Below are positions 1 to 5,968 of a DNA stretch of 7,550 nt, piece after piece; position 1 is the first letter of the stretch; each line of letters starts with the position of its first letter. The stretch is from Trichodesmium sp. jk18x7bins.61 (GTDB taxonomy: Bacteria; Cyanobacteriota; Cyanobacteriia; Cyanobacteriales; Microcoleaceae): NCBI GenBank assembly GCA_022822685.1, contig JAJEAQ010000633.1, forward strand, positions 1 to 7,550, written 5' to 3'. Below the pieces are notes generated by a model. That model was not told the DNA's origin, ran no database searches, and saw only the letters and a program-made list of their open reading frames with translations. The position numbers were made by a program, and so were the translations under genes.

Positions 1-723
1 AATAATCCACGCCAGTTCGCAGAAGAACTTTTTGGGTTGGATTTTGTCAAAAAAAATTTAGCAAATCCAGATGATTTTGTCACTACAAAAGTAAGAGAAA
101 CTCAAGTAGAGATTAAAGCACAAATTGAGTCTACACAGGAACAAATAGAGCAGACAGATAATGAGGATGAAAAGAAAAACTTAACTCAACAACTTCAGGA
201 GAAAAAGGATGAAATCTCAAAACTTCAAGCCGAAAAAAATGCTATGTTAGCTTCATTACCTATGCGTTGGTTAGAGATGTATGAGCATCGGCCTTTGTTA
301 GAAGAAGCTCTGAAAGACTCTCAAGACCTCTTGATGATTATTTCACCTTGGATTCGGGTTAATGTTGTTGACAAATTGTTTCTAGAAAAACTTGAGAATT
401 TGCTAGGACAAAAAGTTCAAGTTTTTATTGGTTATGGTTTGGGTAAAAAAGATGAAAAAGCTGATCAACAGGATGTTAAGGCTAAGGAATCTTTGCAGAA
501 TTTATCAAAAAAATATTCGGAAAACTTTACACTAAAAAAACTCGGAGATACTCATGCTAAAATCCTGATTTCAGATACTAAGTTTGCAGTTACTACAAGC
601 TTTAATTGGTTGTCGTTTAAAGGCGAACGCGATCGGACTTTTCGAGATGAGCGTGGAACGCTTGTTTCTGATGTTCAGAAAATCAATGAGTTATTTGATA
701 ACTTACTGAAACGTTTTATATAA
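1..723 (+). CDS. Phospholipase D-like (HKD) domain protein, C-terminal part
   Basis: The frame is open from base 1 to a TAA at 721-723, giving 240 visible residues, so the gene starts upstream of the window; the TTG at 37 is only an internal codon. Counting from base 1, residues about 30-83 are a charged, Gln/Glu/Lys-rich stretch typical of a coiled coil. Residues about 108-240 look like one PLD-superfamily domain: a strand ending in ISPWI (near 115), then the motif H185-x-K187-x4-D192 followed by TSFNW (S200, N202), the usual HxK(x)4D(x)6GSxN with Thr for Gly. Known PLD-fold proteins with this motif are nucleases or phospholipases needing two HKD motifs, from one chain or a dimer. Only one is visible, so the partner is either upstream or from a dimer. 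The substrate is unknown; a DNA-processing or defence role is possible but is inference. Confidence 0.75.
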   Translation, partial: NNPRQFAEELFGLDFVKKNLANPDDFVTTKVRETQVEIKAQIESTQEQIEQTDNEDEKKNLTQQLQEKKDEISKLQAEKNAMLASLPMRWLEMYEHRPLLEEALKDSQDLLMIISPWIRVNVVDKLFLEKLENLLGQKVQVFIGYGLGKKDEKADQQDVKAKESLQNLSKKYSENFTLKKLGDTHAKILISDTKFAVTTSFNWLSFKGERDRTFRDERGTLVSDVQKINELFDNLLKRFI

Positions 724-767
724 TCAGTTTTCAAAAAAAAGTATCAATATAATCAAAGGAAAACTAG

Positions 768-824
768 GCTTAGAGTTGCGATCGCCCCAAATATCTCTAT
801 GGGCGGTAAAGCGCAACTACGAAC
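768..824. repeat. Palindromic intergenic repeat, copy A (CAACTACGAAC family)
   Basis: An imperfect hairpin: GTTGCG (775-780) pairs with CGCAAC (812-817) and CGCCC (783-787) pairs with GGGCG (801-805), with an unequal internal loop. The right end reads CAACTACGAAC (814-824), the same 11 bases found at 1076-1086 and, inverted, at 3951-3961. A perfect HIP1 octamer lies in the left arm (778-785). A run of seven T follows only at 830-836, too far from the stem for a standard terminator, so I treat this as a dispersed repeat 3' of the PLD-like gene. Confidence 0.6.
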
Positions 825-884
825 AAATATTTTTTTATAATTGATTATCATATTATGTCTAGATAATTAGCCATAATTAGAGTC

Positions 885-918
885 GGTTGGGTGAAGCCAA
901 GCGCCAAAGCCAACAAAA
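885..918. repeat. Short intergenic repeat, first copy (GGTTGGGTGAAGC type)
   Basis: This stretch begins GGTTGGGTGAAGC and ends CCAACAAAA. A diverged second copy lies at 981-1013 in the same orientation, beginning GGTAGGGTGAAGC and ending CCCAACAAAA. Each copy is a loose palindrome (GTTGG at 886-890 against CCAAC at 910-914). It resembles the small G/T-rich intergenic repeats common in cyanobacteria. No coding potential is evident. Confidence 0.5.
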
Positions 919-929
919 ATATATATGAT

Positions 930-957
930 GTTTGGTTGAGGAATCCCTCAACCAAAC
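930..957. repeat. Perfect 12-bp stem-loop, possible terminator for the ATPase gene
   Basis: Bases 930-941 (GTTTGGTTGAGG) are an exact inverted repeat of 946-957 with a 4-base loop (AATC). It is the most stable simple hairpin in this gap. Read on the minus strand it lies about 120 bases beyond the ATPase stop and is followed by an AT-rich stretch ending in a T run (about 915-929 on the plus strand), so it could end that transcript. The T run is not adjacent to the stem, so it is not a standard intrinsic terminator. Confidence 0.45.
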
Positions 958-980
958 CTACAGAATCCCAAATTCAAGTA

Positions 981-1013
981 GGTAGGGTGAAGCGCCAGCA
1001 AAACCCAACAAAA
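981..1013. repeat. Short intergenic repeat, second copy (GGTAGGGTGAAGC type)
   Basis: Second, diverged copy of the repeat at 885-918, same orientation, shorter by a small internal deletion. GTAGGGT (982-988) pairs with ACCCAAC (1003-1009) with one mismatch. The strong hairpin 930-957 lies between the two copies. Confidence 0.5.
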
Positions 1014-1044
1014 GCATATCTAATAAAAACATACACAACTTTAA

Positions 1045-1086
1045 GCCCCCATGATCAAACTATAGGGCAGCATCCCAACTACGAAC
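1045..1086. repeat. Palindromic repeat, copy B, overlapping the ATPase stop codon
   Basis: These 42 bases align without gaps to 3969-4010 with 36 identities by eye, in the same orientation. The right end CAACTACGAAC (1076-1086) is inside the ATPase reading frame: read on the minus strand, GTTCGTAG contributes the last Ser codon and the TAG stop. The left palindromic arm seen in the copy at 3951-4010 is missing, so this copy is truncated or diverged. Confidence 0.65.
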
Positions 1087-3886
1087 TTTTTTTCCCTTTA
1101 TACAAACGCACTACAAATTTTTCCAACTCTACCCAAACAAACATAAACACACTAAAACTCAAACAGATAGATAATTCTTTCTCACTTAATAAATGAGTAC
1201 CAAAAAAATCTCGTAAAAAAGGCACATAAATCAACATCAACTGTAAAACGACTGTTAAAACTACTGCCCCCCACAAAAACAAGTTAGAAAAAGGATTAAC
1301 TTCAAAAGTTGACTGACTGTCTGAACGAACCGCGATCGCATGACCCATCTGTGCTAAACAAAGAGTCGTAAATACCATTGTTTTCCACCTTTCGGAGTCT
1401 CCTCCTAGTTGAGCATCTTGATAAGACCACAACATTAAACTAATAGTTAGAATCGAAAAAATTATCCCTATTCTCACCATATAAAACCCTAAACCACGGG
1501 CAAAAATACTTTCTTTCGGACTAAAAGGCTCCCGTTTCATAACATCTGGCTCGGCAGGCTCCACCGCTAAGGCTAAAGCTGGAACTCCATCAGTAACTAA
1601 ATTCATCCACAAAACTTGTAGGGGTGTTAAAGGTACATCTGGTAATCCTAAAAATGGAGCGGAAGCAATAGTAATAACTTCTCCAATATTACTACCTAAA
1701 ATATACTTAATAAATTTGCGAATATTACTATAAACAACCCTACCTTCTTCTGTTGCAGCCACAATAGTGGCAAAATTATCATCTAATAGTACCATATCAC
1801 TTGCTTCTTTACTCACATCAGTGCCAGTAATTCCCATGGCAATCCCTATATCTGCTTGTTTTAATGCTGGTGCATCATTAACACCATCCCCAGTCATGGC
1901 TACAAATGAACCTTGATTTTCTAAAGCTTGCACAATTCTTAATTTATGTTCTGGAGAAACTCGGGCATAAACACTAATATTATTAACTTTTTGCTCCAAT
2001 TCTGTTTGGGTTAATTTCTCAATTTCTTGACCAGTTAAAACTGGCGCTCCTGCCTCAGCAATACCTAATTTTTGAGCGATCGCCTGAGCTGTCAATTGAT
2101 GGTCGCCAGTAATCATAATTGGTCTAATTCCAGCTTGACGACATTTAGCCACAGCTTCTTTTACTTCAACTCGTGGTGCGTCTAACATTCCCACCAATCC
2201 TAACCAAATTAACTGTTGTTCGCTAGTTGCTTCGGAATTTTCTAGTGGTCGATTTTCCCAATATTTACAAGCAAAACCTAATACCCGTAAACCCTGACTC
2301 GCCATCTGATTATTCTGCTCTAAAATTTGACAGTATTGCTGTTCATTTAAAGGTTTAATTTTGTCTCCCACAATAATTTTTTGACAACGTTCTAAAGTTA
2401 ATTCTGGGGAGCCTTTAGTAAACATTAAAAATTGCTGGTTGCTAGAATTAATATTTTTTATTTGCCATATTTCTGGTGCGGCTTGAATTGAACAAATCAC
2501 ACTCATGCGCTTTCTTTCTGAACAAAAAGGAAATTCAGCAACTCGCGGTAATTTTGCATTGATTGACTCTGAGAAAATATTTGCTTTACCAGCCAAAGAT
2601 AGAAGGGTTCCCTCTGTAGGATCTCCTAAAATCTGCCACTCATTATCTATGTGTTGTAATTTAGCATCATTGCAGACAACACAGGCAATTAATAAAGCTT
2701 GAATTTCGGGATATTTTTCTGGTTGAATAATCTGATTTTCTAGACTAAATTCTCCAGTGGGATTGTAACCTTCTCCACTAATATTAAAAACATGACTGGT
2801 AGTTATTCCCTGTTGTACAACCATTTTATTTTGGGTGAGGGTGCCAGTTTTGTCAGAACAAATAGCGGTAACTGAGCCTAATGTTTCTACTGCGGGCAGT
2901 CTTCTAATCAGAGTACTACGTCTGACCATACGTTGAGTGCCCAATGCTAAAGTTAATGTAATTACTGCGGGCAAACCTTCGGGTACAACTGCAATTGCCA
3001 TACTCAGGGATATTTCTAATAGATGTTCAAATTGACCCCAACCGGCACGAATTACCCCACTAACCACTACAATAGCAACTAGAATCATGGAGCCTGTGAC
3101 AAGCACGTTTCCCAGTTGAGTCATCCGCTTTTGTAGGGGAGTAGGTTCGCTTTCGACAGACTGGAGCATGGCTGCAATGCGCCCTAATTCTGTTTGCATC
3201 CCTGTGTTAGTAACAATGGCTTTGCCTCTACCTTGAACTATTTCTGTGCCTTGATAGACGAGGTTAATCCGAGCGCCCAATTCTGTGTCTTCTGTAATTT
3301 CGATTTCCGCTTTTTTGCTAACTGCTAATGCTTCTCCTGTCAGTGCTGCTTCTCTGACTTGTAAGTTTGATGCTTCAATGAGTCTGGCATCTGCTGGTAT
3401 TTTTATCCCTGCTTCCAAAAGCATGAGATCTCCCGGCACAAGCTCCTTTGCATCCACATCTACTGTTTTGCCTTCTCGCAAGACTCGCACTTGGGGAGAG
3501 GCCAGAGTTTTGAGAGCAGCGAGGGCTTTTTCGGCGCGACTTTCTTGGATGTAGCCCAGAATACCGTTGAGGATGACTATAGCAAAGATAGCGATCGCGT
3601 CCTTAGGAAAGTGACTATTCCGGATATCTAATATTGCTGATACTATTGCTACACTGATGAGCATCAACAACATGACATTAGTAAATTGAGCGACTAAAAT
3701 TGACCACGAACTTCGACGGCCTGTTTCTTTGAGTTCGTTAGTACCGTAATGCTCTAATCTTTCTGATATTTGGGAATTTGTTAAGCCATTTGAGCGATCG
3801 CTTGCTAATTTAGTTATAGTTTTTTCTATTGCTAAGGTATACCATTTGATAGATTCATTGGCAGATACAGGAACATTGGAAGACAT
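1079..3886 (-). CDS. P2-type cation-transporting ATPase (PacL/SERCA-like)
   Basis: A complete 935-aa P-type ATPase, about the length of cyanobacterial PacL (roughly 925 aa). It shows the cation ATPase N-terminal domain (about 10-80), an actuator loop with TGEA (183-186), the phosphorylated Asp in DKTGT (D345), the nucleotide-binding KGSPE (491-495), MITGDH (591-596) and TGDGVND (665-671). About ten membrane segments are expected. Residues matching SERCA Ca2+ ligands are present: E303 in PEGLP (M4), N733 and E736 in GSNIGE (M5), N762, T765 and D766 in NLVTDG (M6); the SERCA Glu908 position aligns by eye with D856. This supports a P2A Ca2+ exporter of the inner membrane, but Na+ or Mn2+ cannot be excluded. 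ATG at 3886 gives the full N-terminal domain; no clear Shine-Dalgarno precedes it, and only a weak -10-like TAAAAT (minus strand, 3924-3929) is seen. The C-terminal Ser and stop come from a dispersed repeat. Confidence 0.93.
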   Translation of the reverse strand: MSSNVPVSANESIKWYTLAIEKTITKLASDRSNGLTNSQISERLEHYGTNELKETGRRSSWSILVAQFTNVMLLMLISVAIVSAILDIRNSHFPKDAIAIFAIVILNGILGYIQESRAEKALAALKTLASPQVRVLREGKTVDVDAKELVPGDLMLLEAGIKIPADARLIEASNLQVREAALTGEALAVSKKAEIEITEDTELGARINLVYQGTEIVQGRGKAIVTNTGMQTELGRIAAMLQSVESEPTPLQKRMTQLGNVLVTGSMILVAIVVVSGVIRAGWGQFEHLLEISLSMAIAVVPEGLPAVITLTLALGTQRMVRRSTLIRRLPAVETLGSVTAICSDKTGTLTQNKMVVQQGITTSHVFNISGEGYNPTGEFSLENQIIQPEKYPEIQALLIACVVCNDAKLQHIDNEWQILGDPTEGTLLSLAGKANIFSESINAKLPRVAEFPFCSERKRMSVICSIQAAPEIWQIKNINSSNQQFLMFTKGSPELTLERCQKIIVGDKIKPLNEQQYCQILEQNNQMASQGLRVLGFACKYWENRPLENSEATSEQQLIWLGLVGMLDAPRVEVKEAVAKCRQAGIRPIMITGDHQLTAQAIAQKLGIAEAGAPVLTGQEIEKLTQTELEQKVNNISVYARVSPEHKLRIVQALENQGSFVAMTGDGVNDAPALKQADIGIAMGITGTDVSKEASDMVLLDDNFATIVAATEEGRVVYSNIRKFIKYILGSNIGEVITIASAPFLGLPDVPLTPLQVLWMNLVTDGVPALALAVEPAEPDVMKREPFSPKESIFARGLGFYMVRIGIIFSILTISLMLWSYQDAQLGGDSERWKTMVFTTLCLAQMGHAIAVRSDSQSTFEVNPFSNLFLWGAVVLTVVLQLMLIYVPFLRDFFGTHLLSEKELSICLSFSVFMFVWVELEKFVVRLYKGKKSS

Positions 3887-3950
3887 AGGTATTTAGGCTT
3901 AGTGCGTTAATTTTTTATCTTTGATTTTAGCATAATTTTGGTTAATTAAA

Positions 3951-4010
3951 GTTCGTAGTTGTGATGTCGCCCCCATGCTTAAACTATAGGGAGGCATCCC
4001 AACGACAAAC
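3951..4010. repeat. Palindromic intergenic repeat, copy C (full length)
   Basis: A 60-base imperfect palindrome beginning GTTCGTAGTTG and ending CCCAACGACAAAC. The left arm (3951-3974) and the reverse complement of the right arm (3988-4010) share GTT, GT, GTTG, GATG and CCC blocks in register. It lies about 65 bases upstream of the ATPase start codon, so it is in or next to the promoter region of that gene. It shares 36 of 42 bases with the copy that overlaps the gene's stop codon at 1045-1086. Confidence 0.65.
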
Positions 4011-4028
4011 AAGACTTTTGTATAACTG

Positions 4029-4212
4029 AGAGACTGTTTGCCAAGTAAATATTAAGATAGCTAGAGTGTTGAATTCTGGTGGGTTACGGCGGACAACTAA
4101 AATTCTTTATTTAAGCCCCGCCCTTCAGGGCGAGGTCTTATATGAGGAGATATCGATCAACCCCTAACCCATCCTACGCAAGAATTTAATCTCAGTTTGA
4201 CAAACAGTCTCT
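4029..4212. mobile_element. MITE-like element, copy D, 184 bp
   Basis: The ends are perfect 12-bp terminal inverted repeats: AGAGACTGTTTG at 4029-4040 and its complement at 4201-4212; the similarity extends to 15 of 17 bases. The interior shares blocks with the element at 4433-4584, notably GGCGGA-AACTAAAATT, TGAGGAGATAT and CCTACGCAAGAATTTAATCT. It has no coding capacity, so it would need a transposase from elsewhere. A TA follows the inner CAGTCTC on the right; a clear target duplication is not visible. Confidence 0.7.
4112..4140. repeat. Hairpin nested inside MITE D
   Basis: TAAG-CCC-CGCCCT pairs back on AGGGCG-GG-CTTA with one mismatch and one bulge, a strong GC-rich hairpin. The related element at 4433-4584 has about ten unrelated bases here instead, so this segment was inserted into, or exchanged in, the 4029-4212 copy. 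Its sequence recalls the subterminal hairpins of IS200/IS605-group elements, but that is only resemblance from memory. Confidence 0.5.
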
Positions 4213-4432
4213 AATTATCTGAACATGATACTAGGAATAGTTCAGTTTGATTTCAGCCTAGTAAAAGCTCAACATAACTTATACCATTTTGTAAAATTAA
4301 TACTATACTTGAAAGCTGGTAAAAATCACAATGAAAAGAGCTAAAGCTAATAAATACTATGGATTAACTCCAGCAAATAATATGCTATAAATATCAAATC
4401 AAAGTCAAGCAATATTTTTGGTAATTGGTATT
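4213..4432. other. Spacer between the two MITE-like elements, nothing recognised
   Basis: This AT-rich 220-base spacer holds no convincing gene, hairpin or promoter. The only start-to-stop frame of note is a 19-codon one at 4331-4390 without a Shine-Dalgarno. Confidence 0.5.
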
Positions 4433-4584
4433 AGAGACTTTTTGTAAATAAAATATTAAGGTAGATAGGGTGTTTATTTATGGTGGCCTGCGGCGGATAA
4501 CTAAAATTATGGTGAGCCTGAGGAGATATTTCCGCCTCACCCGCCCTACGCAAGAATTTAATCTGAGTTTTACAAACAATCTCT
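4433..4584. mobile_element. MITE-like element, copy E, 152 bp
   Basis: Second member of the family at 4029-4212, same orientation. Terminal inverted repeats are AGAGACTTTTTGTAAA (4433-4448) and its near-complement at 4569-4584, 14 of 16 matching. The interior contains GGCGGATAACTAAAATT, TGAGGAGATAT and CCTACGCAAGAATTTAATCT in the same order as the other copy. GGTGAG near 4512 and CTCACC near 4537 add an internal hairpin. TA precedes GAGACT at the left end. No protein is encoded. Confidence 0.7.
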
Positions 4585-4659
4585 TAGAATTGCTATTTTT
4601 TAGCGTACAAATTTTAATTAGGAAAAATAAATTTTTTAACATACTGGCGAGAAGATAAG

Positions 4660-4680
4660 CGCTCTCCCGGTAGGGGAGCG
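4660..4680. repeat. GC-rich stem-loop
   Basis: CGCTC-CCC (4660-4668, one bulged T) pairs with GGGGAGCG (4673-4680) around a GGTA loop. An alternative outer pairing of GCTCTC (4661-4666) with GAGAGC (4688-4693) also exists. It lies in a run of short repeat-like sequence (about 4645-4775) upstream of the promoter at 4781. No T run follows on either strand, so it is not called a terminator. Confidence 0.4.
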
Positions 4681-4780
4681 TCGGGATGAGAGCAAGCGTT
4701 ATGTTCTCGGACACTTCTACAAAAAAATGCACGTTTTGCTTCGCAACATAAAAAGCAAAGCTATGCGTAAGCAAACCCCA

Positions 4781-4809
4781 TTGACAAGTAGGAAGTATTT
4801 TGCTATAAT
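4781..4809 (+). promoter_or_regulatory. Perfect consensus sigma-70 promoter
   Basis: TTGACA at 4781-4786 and TATAAT at 4804-4809 are separated by exactly 17 bases, a full match to the consensus for the principal sigma factor (SigA in cyanobacteria). Transcription would start around 4815-4817. No protein gene follows; an intrinsic terminator follows about 140 bases later. Confidence 0.75.
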
Positions 4810-4868
4810 TTGGTATATACAGGGGGAGGACATCACCTCTGTCAAAACCGCAATCGACAATTTATCGG

Positions 4869-4892
4869 TTGAGCCTGTCGCCGACATGAAAA
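4869..4892 (+). repeat. 24-bp dispersed repeat inside the candidate RNA
   Basis: These 24 bases, starting TTGAGCCTGTCGCCGACATG, are identical to the reverse complement of 7001-7024, and nearly identical to the reverse complement of part of 6855-6898 (one difference in the shared core). The core TGTC-GCC-GACA is itself a small hairpin. Confidence 0.7.
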
Positions 4893-4952
4893 AAGAATCC
4901 CGCGTTGTCGCGTCAGCGCCACGGAGTGAGTATGTCAACATTTTCTGTAAGT

Positions 4953-4976
4953 AGCCACAAGCTTGGCTTTTTTTTT
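4953..4976 (+). terminator. Intrinsic terminator of the candidate small RNA
   Basis: AGCCA (4953-4957) pairs with TGGCT (4964-4968) around a 6-base loop, followed directly by an uninterrupted T run to 4976. The stem is short, but the T tract is strong and adjacent. It fits as the end of the transcript started by the promoter at 4781-4809. Confidence 0.7.
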
Positions 4977-5009
4977 ATTAAAAATGTTATATAAATTTCA
5001 ATAAATATT

Positions 5010-5028
5010 GCTACATTTTTTAGGTAGC
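5010..5028. repeat. Short stem-loop GCTAC/GTAGC
   Basis: GCTAC (5010-5014) pairs perfectly with GTAGC (5024-5028) around a T-rich 9-base loop. It lies between the terminator ending at 4976 and the inverted-repeat element at 5038. No function can be assigned. Confidence 0.3.
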
Positions 5029-5037
5029 AAGACTGAG

Positions 5038-5122
5038 AAATAGTTGTATATAAGGTGGGCAAAAAAACCTAATTATATCGAGATAAATCAATATTTGTCC
5101 ACCCTACTAATCCTAACTATTT
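5038..5122. mobile_element. 85-bp inverted-repeat element (MITE-like)
   Basis: Two nested inverted repeats define it: AAATAGTT (5038-5045) with AACTATTT (5115-5122), perfect; and GGTGGGCAA (5054-5062) with TTGTCCACC (5095-5103), complementary with one G-T pair. The interior is AT-rich and noncoding. ACTG occurs two bases left of the element (5032-5035) and immediately right (5123-5126), a possible but weak trace of target duplication. No second copy is in the window. Confidence 0.5.
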
Positions 5123-5194
5123 ACTGTAACTATCTTTTTTGAAATTAGTAATGATATTAGACATCAGAAACTTCAAAATTATGCAGGGGATTAC

Positions 5195-5229
5195 TTAGCG
5201 CTCGTTGGCGGACGCCAAGCAGGCGCTAA
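5195..5229. repeat. Strong two-part hairpin repeat
   Basis: TTAGCGC (5195-5201) pairs with GCGCTAA (5223-5229), and TTGGC (5205-5209) pairs with GCCAA (5214-5218), with a GGAC loop and a small internal loop between the two helices. It is noncoding, and resembles the GC-rich short palindromic repeats scattered through cyanobacterial genomes. It lies about 77 bases beyond the mnhB stop on the minus strand. Confidence 0.5.
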
Positions 5230-5278
5230 CATAATAATGGAAATAATAGGTTATGCCCAATCCGGCCATCCCCCCCTA

Positions 5279-5295
5279 GCGAGCCAGATGCTCGC
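5279..5295 (-). terminator. Hairpin just after mnhB, possible transcript end
   Basis: GCGAGC (5279-5284) and GCTCGC (5290-5295) form a perfect 6-bp stem with a 5-base loop, beginning 11 bases past the mnhB stop on the minus strand. A G-rich run (CCCCCC on the plus strand at 5271-5276) follows instead of a T run, so it is not a standard intrinsic terminator. It may protect the operon's 3' end or simply be another repeat. Confidence 0.35.
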
Positions 5296-5305
5296 ACTGC
5301 TGCTT

Positions 5306-5968
5306 TTACAATAATCCTCGATAACGAATAAACAGTAAAATAACTGCCCATGAACCCAAAGCTACTTTGATGGCTACTAAAATATTGAGTATCGGAATAA
5401 CTCCGCCACTGACTAGATTACCTAATTCTCCTTGGGGTAACTCCCATCCAATGAGGGTGATAACTGCCAATATAATGAAAATTAAAACCGACACTTTTTC
5501 CCAGGTAGCAGCATTCCATTTTTTATAAATTTCTTCCATCCATTCAGATGATGAAGTAATCGCAATCAGACCAATTGCAGTTCCTCCCGCTACTCCAGCA
5601 GCAAAACCACCGCCTGGGCTAAGATGTCCCCTAATTGCCAATTCGATACTTACTAGGGCAGCAATAGTAGATCCCAAACGTGCCAGTATAATTGAGGGGC
5701 GATCGCTGAATTGATAAACTTTTTTGGTCGGTTTTTCATTCGCCAGCAGAAAACGCACGCCTAAAATGGCGATCGTAAATACTACCACTTCAAAAATCGT
5801 GTCATAGAGTCGATTCCGAAAAATGATGCCAGAAACTGCATTCGGCACTCCACTATCAGCTACTATCGATTCAATAATAGAAAACTCTTCCCATTGTGCT
5901 TCTGGATTTGGCATGAGCAGCGTTTTGACAAACAATGCTATTCCTGCGATCAAATAAACCCATTTCAT
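5306..5968 (-). CDS. mnhB: Mrp/Mnh cation:proton antiporter subunit B, with MbhE-like N-terminus
   Basis: A 220-aa membrane protein with about six hydrophobic segments. The MnhB family core covers roughly 90-215 and contains the hallmark RGHLSPGGGF (113-122) followed by a Gly/Ala-rich membrane helix. Residues 1-80 include RNRLYDTIFEVVVF (51-64), which resembles the extreme C-terminal part of MrpA (MbhE in membrane hydrogenases), so this looks like an MbhE-MbhF type fusion. MnhB is a non-pumping subunit of the Mrp Na+(Li+)/H+ antiporter complex in the cytoplasmic membrane. The ATG at 5968 shares its A with the TAA of the upstream gene (TAATG), and GGAGGAG sits just upstream inside that gene, so translation is coupled. 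It is the last gene of the operon here; mnhC and mnhD, expected next, are absent. Confidence 0.88.
   Translation of the reverse strand: MKWVYLIAGIALFVKTLLMPNPEAQWEEFSIIESIVADSGVPNAVSGIIFRNRLYDTIFEVVVFTIAILGVRFLLANEKPTKKVYQFSDRPSIILARLGSTIAALVSIELAIRGHLSPGGGFAAGVAGGTAIGLIAITSSSEWMEEIYKKWNAATWEKVSVLIFIILAVITLIGWELPQGELGNLVSGGVIPILNILVAIKVALGSWAVILLFIRYRGLL

Larger units (their letters stand above)
4815..4976 (+). ncRNA. Candidate structured small RNA, about 160 nt
   Basis: A transcription unit defined by a perfect promoter and an intrinsic terminator. Predicted pairings include a closing helix between the 5' end UACAG (4818-4822) and CUGUA (4945-4949), extendable by G-U pairs; GACA/UGUC around a CACCUC-containing loop near 4832-4846; AACCG/CGGUU (about 4848-4870); UGUC-GCC-GACA (4876-4886); and CGCG-UUGU-CGCG (4901-4912). 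It does not match what I know of tmRNA, SRP RNA, RNase P or the Yfr RNAs; 6S RNA cannot be judged by eye. Bases 4869-4892 are a repeat found again at 7001-7024 on the other strand. The same strand also has an open frame ending with TAG at 4952-4954, but its only in-transcript ATG (4886) gives 22 codons without a Shine-Dalgarno. A degraded gene that kept its promoter and terminator is an alternative. Confidence 0.45.

Noticed and set aside
37..723. TTG at 37 as the start of the PLD-like gene
   Set aside because: The frame stays open upstream to base 1, and no ribosome binding site precedes the TTG, so the gene enters from outside the window.
891..1196. Plus-strand frame of 101 codons
   Set aside because: It consists of intergenic repeats and the antisense of the ATPase 3' end, with no recognisable protein features.
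2505..3554. Plus-strand frames inside the ATPase gene
   Set aside because: They are antisense shadows of a clear, conserved protein.
4331..4390. 19-codon frame starting ATGAAAAGAGC
   Set aside because: No Shine-Dalgarno, no convincing promoter and no known small protein; too short to support alone.
4470..4774. Frames on both strands across the second MITE and the 4660 hairpin
   Set aside because: They run through repeats and overlap each other on both strands; sequence gives no protein signature.
4727..4954. 75-codon plus-strand frame over the candidate RNA
   Set aside because: Its ATG lies upstream of the consensus promoter, so the transcript would not contain it; the only later in-frame ATG (4886) has no ribosome binding site. 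The opposite strand is equally open.
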